Source: Conoideocrella luteorostrata (lineage: Eukaryota; Ascomycota; Sordariomycetes; Hypocreales; Clavicipitaceae). Taken from it: DNA of 20,021 bases. The number at the start of each line of letters is the position of its first letter. Within the stretch, counting starts at the first letter, position 1. Shown here in pieces: positions 1 through 7,747 of the stretch. The stretch is from assembly GCA_032433595.1 (NCBI GenBank), contig JASWJB010000521.1, positions 1 through 20,021 of the forward strand, given 5' to 3'. The notes below the pieces were generated by a model. It had not been told where the DNA came from and did not search any database. It was given only the letters and a program-made list of their open reading frames with translations. The position numbers were made by a program, and so were the translations under genes.

Positions 1-292
1 CCCCCCCCCCTTCCCTTTCCCCTTTTCCTAACCCTCCTCCCTCAACTAAGAGCAGTGAAACACGAGGCACAGGATCTGAAAGACAAGAAATAGGACTGGA
101 ATCCATCGGCGCCATCTTGCGACGGCATCTATAGTCGTTAAAATAAAACCGGATATGAAAAAGTAAACCCGACAAAATCAACAGGGATGGAAAAAGAGAA
201 AAAAAAAGAAAAAAGAAATAAAACAAAGTGGTAAAAAAGAGGCGATTTTAACTGAATGTACAATCTCATTGCTTTTAGTCTTCCTAAGACGC
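1..292 (-). other. 3' flank of the TIF3-like gene, with a C-rich (minus-strand G-rich) edge tract
   Basis: No gene is visible here. Positions 1-10 are all C, followed by alternating C and T runs to about 45. On the minus strand, the coding strand of the neighbouring gene, 1-22 reads as closely spaced runs of three or more G and fits the usual G-quadruplex pattern. It lies about 270 nt past the stop codon, so it could sit in the 3'UTR or just beyond the poly(A) site. A purine-rich stretch at about 188-240 follows the stop more closely. The C run falls exactly at the window edge, so its true length is unknown. Confidence 0.5.
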
Positions 293-2379
293 CTAAGGAC
301 GTCCCTGACGTCCCTTTTTGTTTGGCACAGTTGTCCATCCGTCTTCGTCCACGCTAATTCCCTCGCCATCATCCGCCTCCTGGGCAGGAGATCGTTGGGA
401 TGATGCACCGTTGGCACGGGGTCCTCGACCGTCGTTACGAGGTCCTCCTCGGGAAGTGCCACCACGTCCGCCTCGTGGGCCACGGGAACCGCGCTGCTCA
501 CCAGAGGCAGATCTCCAGTTGGAAGACTCGGTAGCCTTTGACTTGAAGCCCTCCTTCGACTCCTTAGGCTCTCGAGGCTCTCGGCTTCGGGGGGCATCTT
601 TTTGTTCAGTGGCAGCTGCTTCTTGTTTCTCGCTACCTTCGGCCTGGGTGGTGTCGGCAGCCTTGGTCTCCTCTTCTTGGGCAGCAGCCTCTTGCTTAGC
701 GGCCTCTTCCCTAGCATCAGCCTCTTCTTTCTCGGCAGCTGCCTGCTTGGCAATTCGACGCTCCTCCTTGGCCTTCTCATCGGCCTCCTTCTTCTCACGA
801 ATGGCCTGTTTCCGCTTGTCTTCGATTTCTTGCTCTCGGGCAGCAGTGTTGATGGGTCGTGCGGCTCCAAAGGGGCTGGCCTTGGCATCGGTCCCGGGTG
901 TGGCAACAGCGTCAGTAGCCTCAGAAACAGTTCGCTTCTGCAGATTGAGGCGAGGGCGGCTAGCAGGGGCTGCGGCAGGGACTGCAACAGCTGTGGAAGG
1001 AGAAGCAGGCGTTTCGGCGGCTGCGTCTTCTTTGGCAGCATCGGGTCGCATGTTGCTGCGCCACTGGAAGTCCTTTTCCGCGGCGGTGACTACGCGCTCA
1101 CGCTCAGGCTGCTCTCGTCGAGGAGGACGAGCACCTTCCTGTCGACCTTCTCCCCAAGAAGCTGATCCTTGTCGGCTTCCACGATGAGATTCGCCACGTT
1201 CACCAAGGCTGTCAGGTCCGGGACGGGGTCGGCTGCCATCACGGGGTCCAGGGCCACCCTCCTGAGGTGGCAGAGGAGCCAGTGGTCCTCGTCGCTCCCA
1301 AGTCATCTCACGGGGAGCTCGGCTCTCGGCAGCAGGGTCGCGAGGAGCTCGACGCTCACGGTCACCACCGTAGTCAGAACCCGCACGGCCGCCACCGCTG
1401 CGACCGGGCAAGTCGGGAAGAGGCCCTTTTCGACTCCAGTCACTGAGATCGCGGTTTGAATCGCCGCGGCTGTCACCACCTCGAGCTACGATACCATTAG
1501 CCTGCAGATTCAGACATAAAAAGGGCCGGATGGAGACAAACTTACGTGGATCGGCAACCTTGATTTTGATCATCCGTCCCTGGAAAGACTCTCCATCAAG
1601 AGACAAGGCCTTCCTGAGCCCCTCAGCATCAGTAAACTCAACATATCCAAAGCCCTTGGGGCGCATCAGTTCCCGGTCCTCGATAATACGGACGCTGACA
1701 ATATCACAGCCCTCGAAGAACTCGGTAACGGTTTCGGTAGTAGCATCGTAGGACAAGTTGCCGAGATGGGCAGTGAACGGAGGCTTTTCGGGAAACTTTG
1801 TGGGAACGGCTTCGCGGATAGAGTAGCCTTGAACTGAGTTAGCGTCCGGAAAATCGGTCGGCCATCAGCCAACTCAAAAAGCGCTCACCTCGATCCTGCC
1901 AGGATGACATGCCGGTGCCGCTGCTACTGCCACCATAGCGAGGGCGGTCGCTAGCTGGGAGTGGCTGGGTGCCTACTTGTGTATTCTTGTTAATCACATG
2001 GCCGTATATTAGGTTCAAAACATCGCCAAAGTCTCATCATACCAGTGACTGCGAGCGGGGTTTGGTTAGTGATCTGCTGGACTGATTCATTGTAGATGAA
2101 TTAAACTCACCATAAGTTTCTTCAACTTCGTCAGCCCAAGAGCCTCCTCCGAATCCTGTGCACGGCATTAGCAATCCATCGTGAGCTGACCAGGCTAGTT
2201 GGCGGCGGGGTCCACGACAGCCCCGCGACTGAGACGCACCATTATCATTCATAAAGTCCCCCAGGGACATTTTCTGCTGTTCCTTCTTCTTGGGAGCTGG
2301 AAGAGATAAAAACGGTCAGCCATGCTCTGCATTGGTTCGCAATACATTTCGTTTGGGTTTCGGTGCACGGCGTACCCAT
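293..2379 (-). CDS. TIF3: eIF4B-like translation initiation factor with one RRM, seven exons
   Basis: Predicted exons in transcript order: 2379-2376, 2296-2240, 2155-2111, 2048-2043, 1972-1889, 1827-1546 and 1485-293. They total 1671 nt and encode 556 aa. Each intron is 60-84 nt with GT..AG ends; the introns ending at 2156, 2049, 1828 and 1486 have a clear CTAAC/CTAAT branch point. The protein begins MAPKKKEQQKMSLGDF, then GGGSWADEVEETY. It has an RRM at about 84-158 (RNP2-like AHLGNL, RNP1 KGFGYVEF at 123-130) and W-R/K motifs in a Gly/Arg/Pro-rich region (DWSRKGPLPDLP, TWERRGPL, FQWRSNM). A Lys/Glu/Ala-rich helix follows at about 370-450, then an RGG-type tail ending DEDGWTTVPNKKGRQ. This layout is that of fungal eIF4B/Tif3, a cytoplasmic factor that stimulates the helicase eIF4A and mRNA recruitment to the 40S subunit. 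The first exon holds only ATGG, so the start is the least certain part; the RRM frame and stop are firm. The 318 nt upstream of the start contain no ATG on this strand, which fits a leader. Confidence 0.9.
2043..2048 (-). other. Predicted 6-nt microexon (exon 4 of the TIF3-like gene)
   Basis: On the minus strand, an ACTAAC branch site and a CAG acceptor end at 2049. Six bases (TCACTG) follow, and then a good donor, GTATGA, begins at 2042. This splits an otherwise 138-nt intron into two of 62 and 70 nt, matching the other introns of the gene. Both junctions are phase 1, so the reading frame is unchanged whether or not the exon is included. Inclusion gives ...ETYVTGTQPLP; skipping gives ...ETYGTQPLP. 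Confidence 0.6.
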
Positions 2380-3266
2380 GATTGCGGTTTGGGTGGCCAC
2401 GCGCAACGGAGTCTAAAACCGTAGCGCGCAGAACTAGACGTCGAGGGGCGACGAGGCCAAGAGCTCTCTCCTCCTGAGGCGGTAGAAAGAGAAGACGAAA
2501 GCGACGGGGGAAAGTCGCTTAAGTTGAAGGGCGTGTTGGAAGTGAAGTCGAAAGCCGGGATTGGCGGGGATCGGAACGATCGCGATAGTTGACAAATAAG
2601 ACCCCGACGAGCGTTGCCGTGTCTGGGGTTGTATCAAGTCGAAATTTGCTCGAACGTGGAAAAAATGCTGGAGTATGAGGGTTGCCTCAATTTTCGCCAT
2701 GCCAGGGAGTGGGAAACGCTAGTCCAAACTAGGGCTAGCCGTGCTGTGCCGATGTGCGGCTTGACGTGGGCCAACGGACCTTGGGGCTTCCATCTGTCCT
2801 TTCATTGGAGACTTTGTGTTTGGAAAAAAAAAATATTATTTAACATTGGGTCGCGAACTACGGGAGTGCAAACTTGTTTCGCTAGGCGGGTTGTCACTGG
2901 TATCTACCAATTGGGTTTGACCAATAATAGTCAGGCCAATGCTTCCCAACTTCAACTTGGCTCGTAGTTTGCGTAGGTGGCCACTTGGGACCCACTTTGG
3001 ACGACCGAGATTAGATTTGGACCTCAGGCGGTGCAGAGATGGACTGACTTCAACACTTTGTGATCCCGTATTCGCGCACATGATGGGACGGGATACGGAA
3101 CTCCTGACACCATAATTGCACAACCCCCGGCTGCGATACAATTTCGCTTGATGCGGGACACATTTACTTTCGTAGCGAGCGGCCATCATCACGCAGGCAG
3201 GCATCGTCCGAAATCCGGGAGTTGCATACCAAAGAGCGTTCCGGGATAATTCTAAGCGTCGTCATC
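2380..3266. promoter_or_regulatory. Divergent intergenic region between the TIF3-like gene and the Tim17-like gene
   Basis: This spacer of about 890 bp separates two head-to-head start codons, so it must hold both promoters and both leaders. The TIF3 side (2380-2697) lacks any minus-strand ATG, consistent with a transcribed leader. An A run and AT-rich patch at about 2823-2842 is the only TATA-like stretch I see. Short reading frames on both strands have no recognisable protein features, and I treat them as chance. No specific factor-binding site can be claimed. Confidence 0.5.
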
Positions 3267-4138
3267 ATGGCGGCAAATGGAGACGATGGCCCTCTCCCCA
3301 GTCCTATACATACGCAGCAACGGCCGGGCTTTCTTCCTCCTCAGTTTGTAGAGCTTGTCGCGCCACCACTCAAGGTTGGGGTGTATTCGGGTGAGCCGGC
3401 CTGCCCCATTCACTTAGCAGTTCTAGCTTGGAGCACTACGATCACAGCCAAAAATTTTCTAACTTCAATGACAGGCACGGTCGGCGTTTTGGCAGGAGTT
3501 GGAGGAGCAATTGCGAGAGACACAAGTCCAGTTGCAAGCGGATTTCTGTCTGGCGTGCAATGGTTCATGCTTGGAAGCAGTTACTGGTGTACGTGCCCAC
3601 CTGCATACTGTCTCTTTTCTCGTCTTAATTAAGGCTCTTTACTAATAAGACATCATTCAGTCACCCGGACTGTGGGTATAAGGGCATACGGTGGTGAAGA
3701 CAAAATGAGACGCATGGACAAAGTCGTGGTAAGCGGCGTGGCTGGTTCAGCAGCTGGTGCTGTAGCCGGGCTAGCCCGTAAGAACTCTCCTTGAAGCATT
3801 AGTATCATCTTTCGGTCTTCATTGACGCATTCAAAACAGGTGGCCCCACGAGGCTCGTACCGGCTATAGCCATATGGGGTTTGATAGGGGCAAGCGGACA
3901 AGCCATTGCAAACAGGTCATCATCTTCGGCCACAGACAAGAGCCAGGCCGATGGAGGTAGTTGGCTATCGAAATTGAGTCCGCTGAAGAAACTTACAGAC
4001 GAGGAGTACGTTGATATGATGAAGGAGAAGATTTTAAAAGTAGAGGTCGACATTGCGCTTATTGATGACCGCATTGCTGAACTCAAAGCAGCTGAGCAGA
4101 CAAAAAACCATGGTGGGTCGGATGACAGTTCCAGGTGA
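3267..4138 (+). CDS. Tim17/Tim22/Tim23-like small membrane protein, function unknown, four exons
   Basis: Predicted exons: 3267-3390, 3475-3588, 3661-3777 and 3840-4138. They total 654 nt and encode 217 aa. Introns are 84, 72 and 62 nt with GTGAGC, GTACGT and GTAAGA donors and AG acceptors. TTCTAAC and ACTAAT branch sites are clear in the first two; the third has only a weaker TTGAC. The first in-frame ATG (MAANGDDGPLP) was chosen; upstream sequence in this frame has only a TTG. After a Pro-rich N-terminus come four Gly/Ala-rich hydrophobic segments at about 36-55, 60-80, 100-118 and 124-143. They are rich in GxxxG-type spacing, and a basic KMRRMDK stretch precedes the third. This resembles the Tim17/22/23 superfamily of mitochondrial inner-membrane proteins. 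The C-terminal third (about 161-206) is hydrophilic and heptad-like (TDEEYVDMMKEKILKVEVDIALIDDRIAEL), which is not typical of the translocase subunits. I do not know the specific orthologue; mitochondrial location is inferred. Splicing and frame are well supported because every junction keeps the frame. Confidence 0.82.
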
Positions 4139-4713
4139 TGGTGTCGATTATGGCAAAAGATAGATTGAGCTACGGCCAAAGCAATCAGTTGTAAGATATC
4201 CAACACGAAACGTGCCATAAAGGGTAAAATACTGTTCTGTCAAATCATCACGCATACTGTAACAACACCATTTTATATACAGTTGAGCGCTCTTCAAGAG
4301 AGATACTTAACTACTTTCAGTAATAGTATACTGCGATGTATTGGTGAATAAGTTACGACTTATCGCGTTACAATATTTGACATATTATGTATACATAACT
4401 TTCCGGTGCCAGCAACCTCAAACTTGCATACATTGTCGCATGCCCTCTAATACTGAACAGTGGGAGGCTATAATATCGAGGATACATGACTCGCATCATG
4501 TGTTAAACCAAAAGATGCATAAGTATTAAGTGTGAAAGTTCATGTCATTCTTGTTTATATGCAGTAGATGTATGAAAAGAGAACATTTGTCACAAATGAG
4601 GGTCAAATCGAAATAGTCGTGCAAAGACGGAATGAAAAGAAGTGCGCCTTGTGCTATCTCCCTGGCTAAATTTTACATTGCCAAGGGCTCTGTCGGAACT
4701 CATTTCCGAATGT

Positions 4714-4832
4714 AAGGAGTCATAGCTCAAGTGCGGGACGTAACTTATCACGTCCTTGCACGAGAGTGGAAGATGACTCTTTACTGATTCAGCTTTATTT
4801 TCGTAAAATCATCTTTCTTATAGAGCTATGAC
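4714..4832. repeat. Nested inverted repeats
   Basis: Two overlapping foldbacks share this stretch. In the first, GTGCGGGACGT at 4731-4741 pairs with ACGTCCTTGCAC at 4750-4761 (one G-T pair and one bulge), and the outer arms AAGGAGTCAT (4714-4723) and ATGACTCTTT (4773-4782) pair with one G-T. In the second, GTCATAGCTC (4719-4728) is the exact inverse of GAGCTATGAC (4823-4832). The left arm is shared, so the two structures would compete. Confidence 0.6.
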
Positions 4833-5070
4833 GAAACCATAGCGCACACATACAGTATTCAGGGTTAATTACAAGGTCTTTTTGTTCATTTCATAGCCGG
4901 CGGCTTTCCTGAAGGCACCCCGAGCTTGAACGTAAATGAGCATGGTTTTGAAAGGCAAATACAACCGCTCACAATCCCCGTTACAAATCGTCTGCAGAGA
5001 CCTCTCTAGATGCAAAGGTAACGGATTTTCCGATATAACTTGTAAAAACGTAATCTACGCTGATATCCAG

Positions 5071-5107
5071 TACAGGAAATCTTTTACAGGAAATCTTTTA
5101 CAGGAAA
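5071..5107. repeat. 14-bp direct tandem repeat, 2.6 copies
   Basis: The unit TACAGGAAATCTTT occurs at 5071-5084 and 5085-5098 without any mismatch, followed by a partial third copy (first nine bases) at 5099-5107. It lies in the AT-rich non-coding spacer. It is a simple slippage-type repeat with no visible function. Confidence 0.85.
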
Positions 5108-5457
5108 AGGCGAAGGGGCCTGTATTACATTCAATTACAATGTAGGGGCCGGATTAGTTACAGGTTATCTGTTACTCAAATATTTTCCTTGATTTTTCCT
5201 TCATCAATGAAGTAATACGTCTTTTATTAAAAGATAATGTAGTGTTCAATCTGTGACGGTGAACTGAACTTGAACTCTATTGACGGCACAGTTTGACGTA
5301 CGCGCTACACGGGCCAACACGACTCAGATCTATTACTTTGAATATCGAGTTCTTCGTCAATGTCCTCCGGCAAGGTATAGCCGGTATCCAATTTTGTATT
5401 GTTACCCATTAAGATGAGTCCACGGGTGACGAAAGAAAAAAATATATATATGGATAA

Positions 5458-6091
5458 CTTAGAACCTTGGACTTCCTATCGTCCCTGTACTCGAGTATTC
5501 TTATGGTATTCCCTAACAGCACACAGAAGAATTGTCAATATTTAGAAGCGTCTGTTGAAGTTCACCAAAAGCTCTGGGATGACAAGTCCTATATCTTATT
5601 CTTGAGCAATGTTGGCAAGCTCCTCCCAGATAAAACCTGCTGATTCCCTGCGCTTCCCAACAAAGGAAAAATGACCCCATGCAGTAAATTACATCCAAGT
5701 CTGACGGGAGACTTCTAACGTACGTCGAGTGGGTGCCTTAGAAGCTGGGCAGCAAAAGGTTGGCTTGCTGGCTGGCATGTTATTTTAATTAGCTGCGAGT
5801 CCTCCTCCATGCGGAATAGACAAATTGTCCGATTGAATGAGGCCTTCCATTTCTCATCTTTGATGGCGCTAGCCAAATATGTGGCCCCGGAACAAACAAT
5901 GCTAGTCAGTGGCTCGACGGATACTTCGTATTGACAAGGCCTTCACAAAGTCGAGAAACGCGCATCGGATTATCGTGATTATTTATCATTTTTTTTAGGA
6001 CCAAACGCCGAGCTAACGAGCCTAGAGTGCGGAGTACGTAGACAAACAATAAGCGTAGGCATAACATCCATGACGAGACTGTGACGCAAGC
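5458..6091. other. Spacer with a possible short coding relic on the plus strand; no intact gene
   Basis: One plus-strand frame is open from 5458 to a TGA at 5641-5643 and has fairly protein-like composition (for example DDKSYILFLSNVGKLLPDKT). The same frame is interrupted only by a TAA near 5715 and a TGA near 5932 over about 470 further bases. I recognise no family, and the first ATG (5503) would give only 46 residues. It could be a decayed gene fragment or chance. The rest of the stretch shows nothing definite. Confidence 0.25.
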
Positions 6092-6123
6092 TGCTTAGCC
6101 TCGTGCTTGCTTAGCCTGGTGCG
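6092..6123. repeat. 16-bp imperfect tandem duplication
   Basis: TGCTTAGCCTCGTGCT at 6092-6107 is followed directly by TGCTTAGCCTGGTGCG at 6108-6123, differing at two positions. It is a short duplication in the far upstream region of the FMP27-like gene. Confidence 0.8.
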
Positions 6124-6751
6124 CGTTTGTGCACAACCTGCACATGCATGTTGCACCTCGCGCAGAGATGAGCCACACTATGCTTCTGCTTGTGGCTGCT
6201 CAAGCGCCTTGTTTTATCCAATTTCAAGTTTCAAGTTGCATGCAACAAGCCTTCACCGCCTGGTGGAATCAAGTCGAGACAGCGACGACAAACTGGACAA
6301 AGATAAACCGGTAGCTCGCGTGGCCTGGCTGCCGATCGTGTGTTGTCCTGCATTGGTGCTTTTTCGTTGTGGTTTGACGTGACGTGGCTGATAGCGGGGC
6401 AGGCGTGACATTGGTGTGGCGTCTGTCCTCTGATAGCCGTCCTGGCTGATGCCAACGATGACAGATAACCGCTAGAACCAGACGTGTCAATGTGGCTCCT
6501 GTCAGTGCAAGAGCTGTTGCATTGTGGCGCGGGGTCCGGTGTCCAGGTGTTTGTTGCTCAGCAGCCCTGTTTTCTGCATCATAATGTGCGTCAGGAATGG
6601 ATGTACTCGGCAGAATTCAAGCAAGACATTCTCCCATGCATGCATGCATGTTGCATGGTACATTGTGTCTTTTATCATTCTCTAGTTTCGTGCGAGCACC
6701 GCGTGGAGCGTGTTGAACCTGTTCAATAGTATAAGACGGCACAGTTAAATG
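6124..6751. promoter_or_regulatory. Far-upstream region with repeated GTTGCA / CATGCA motifs and short palindromes
   Basis: No gene is recognisable. The hexamer GTTGCA occurs at 6150, 6235, 6516 and 6650, and its inverse at 6241. The 13-mer CATGCATGTTGCA is repeated exactly at 6143-6155 and 6643-6655. There are two notable dyads: the 12-bp palindrome GTTGCATGCAAC (6235-6246) and TTGAACCTGTTCAA (6713-6726). This could be an upstream regulatory stretch of the downstream FMP27-like gene, but no factor can be assigned and the region may be inert. Confidence 0.35.
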
Positions 6752-6949
6752 ACTGCTCTTACCCAAGCACCGGCCAGCTGATAGCAGTTGACGGCCCTAA
6801 AAGTCCAAAGAAGCTCCAGATAAGGCAAATTGGCAGGTCACAAAAGGCACGAACAAAGCTTCAGTCCTCCCTCAGTCAGTCCTCCCGCAGTCATCCCCTA
6901 ACTTGGCTGGACCCAGCCGCAACTAATTAGTCCCCGTTTTGCCCGTCCC

Positions 6950-7013
6950 CGTCACTGTCCCACCACACAGACACCCCCAGCACTAGTTGGTCTGTGGGCC
7001 GGAGACAGTGACG
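6950..7013. repeat. Long interrupted inverted repeat in the leader/promoter of the FMP27-like gene
   Basis: CGTCACTGTC at 6950-6959 is the exact inverse of GACAGTGACG at 7004-7013. Inside it, CACAGAC (6966-6972) is the exact inverse of GTCTGTG (6990-6996). That gives 17 paired bases around a 17-nt loop, with a small internal loop between the two stems. As DNA it would be a dyad site; if transcribed, it would form a stem-loop in the leader. Confidence 0.7.
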
Positions 7014-7557
7014 ATCATCGAAGCTCATATCCTTCTCCGTCGTCAATAATATCTCTGCCACAACCATCGGAGCACAGCAAACTCTTAGCGCCTCCTTACC
7101 TAGCCCTGCTGAATTTGGTGCTTTCCTTTAGGGCAACGAATTTCTTCCTCTCGTCGTCTGCAACACAGAGAAGTGCACAAACGGATACTATCCGCCTGAA
7201 GTATATTTCCCTGACTGCCGGACGTCAGCTCCGCGTCACGACCAGATTGTTCGTCCAGTACCGACCCGCTTCGCCGCACATCGACTCCGTGGCTTGGCTT
7301 CGCCTGTTCATCAGCCCGCTCCGACACTCCCGCGACCTGCTCCCGGCGCTCCAGCTACTTCCTACGATCCTCACACCGATTCGTCCTATCATTTAGGGAG
7401 CTATCTTGAACACCGGGCAAATCGGAACAGGGCGGACTCGGCCAAATTTGTCCGAGAGCAACCTCGTTGCGAGCTGCCGTTGGCTGTCATCCCCTTGCGC
7501 CGGCCGAGCTTCGTAGTCTACCAAATTTTTAACCACCTATCATACGAGTAACTGGCG

Positions 7558-7587
7558 ATGGCGCGCTGCTCCTGTGCCGGCCAGTGA
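7558..7587 (+). CDS. Upstream ORF 1 (9 codons plus stop) in the FMP27-like leader
   Basis: This is the first ATG after about 800 ATG-free bases. It has a favourable context (G at -3, G at +4) and encodes MARCSCAGQ before a TGA. It lies outside the predicted leader intron, so it would remain in the spliced mRNA. Whether it is translated is unknown. Confidence 0.35.
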   Translation: MARCSCAGQ

Positions 7588-7599
7588 CGGTACTTGGAA

Positions 7600-7689
7600 A
7601 TGGTTCCTCTCCCGGTAAAGCAATGTATGCGCTCAATACTTCTGTGTCCGATTGAGCACTTCCCATGGACTGACGTGATGGACACATAG
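7600..7689 (+). CDS. Upstream ORF 2 (29 codons plus stop if the leader is unspliced)
   Basis: The ATG at 7600 also has G at -3 and G at +4. Read without splicing, it runs to TAG at 7687-7689. If the predicted intron 7615-7715 is removed, the frame continues from 7716 and ends at TGA 7749-7751, giving 16 residues and overlapping the main start codon as ATGA. Splicing would therefore move its stop from 58 nt upstream to exactly on the main start. Confidence 0.3.
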   Translation: MVPLPVKQCMRSILLCPIEHFPWTDVMDT

Positions 7690-7715
7690 CACCAAATCTT
7701 GGGTTTTAATCTCAG
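7615..7715 (+). other. Probable 5'UTR intron of the FMP27-like gene
   Basis: The donor is GTAAAG at 7615, a perfect ACTGAC branch-type site lies near 7669-7674, and the acceptor is TTTTAATCTCAG ending at 7715, for a length of 101 nt. Four of the six upstream ATGs (7623, 7627, 7665, 7678) lie inside it, so removing it would clear most upstream starts from the mRNA. The branch-to-acceptor distance of about 40 nt is on the long side. The call rests on motifs alone. Confidence 0.4.
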
Positions 7716-7747
7716 GCATACGCTGAGCTCGGAGCCTCAACAATCAC

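Larger units (their letters stand above)
4139..5457. other. AT-rich spacer downstream of the Tim17-like gene; no gene seen
   Basis: The base composition turns visibly AT-richer than in the genes. The first 200-300 nt should carry the 3'UTR and poly(A) site of the gene ending at 4138. Beyond that I see no reading frame with protein character. The stretch holds nested inverted repeats near 4714-4832, a 14-bp tandem repeat near 5071, and a short A/TA run near 5431-5450. It may be an eroded repeat or a silent spacer, but no transposon ends or target duplications are visible. Confidence 0.5.
6752..7747 (+). promoter_or_regulatory. Promoter and long 5' leader of the FMP27-like gene
   Basis: Positions 6752-7557 contain no ATG on the plus strand, which is strong depletion for 806 nt and is what a long scanned leader (or repeated selection against upstream starts) would leave. 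Pyrimidine-rich blocks (about 6860-6970, 7030-7160 and 7260-7400) resemble fungal TATA-less initiation regions. An inverted repeat sits at 6950-7013. ATGs reappear only at 7558, giving short uORFs just before the main start at 7748. The transcription start cannot be placed from sequence alone. Confidence 0.5.

Noticed and set aside
20..40. A CCTAACCC stretch near the left edge, as a possible telomere repeat
   Set aside because: Only one unit is present and the neighbouring sequence is irregular pyrimidine tract, so it is not telomeric.
318..1187. A 289-codon plus-strand frame antisense to the TIF3-like gene, and a 287-codon minus frame at 178-1041
   Set aside because: Both are shadows of the GC-rich, Arg/Glu/Ala-rich last exon in other frames. 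They are low-complexity with no domain, and the RRM-bearing frame explains the region.
2434..2700. An 88-codon minus-strand frame just upstream of the TIF3-like start
   Set aside because: No motif, starts at the only upstream ATG and lies in the expected leader/promoter. Most likely chance.
2836..3204. Overlapping short frames on both strands in the divergent spacer
   Set aside because: Composition is not protein-like, with no splice support and no known motif.
3222..3266. An N-terminal extension of the Tim17-like protein starting at 3222
   Set aside because: It would need a TTG start. The ATG at 3267 gives the natural MAAN start.
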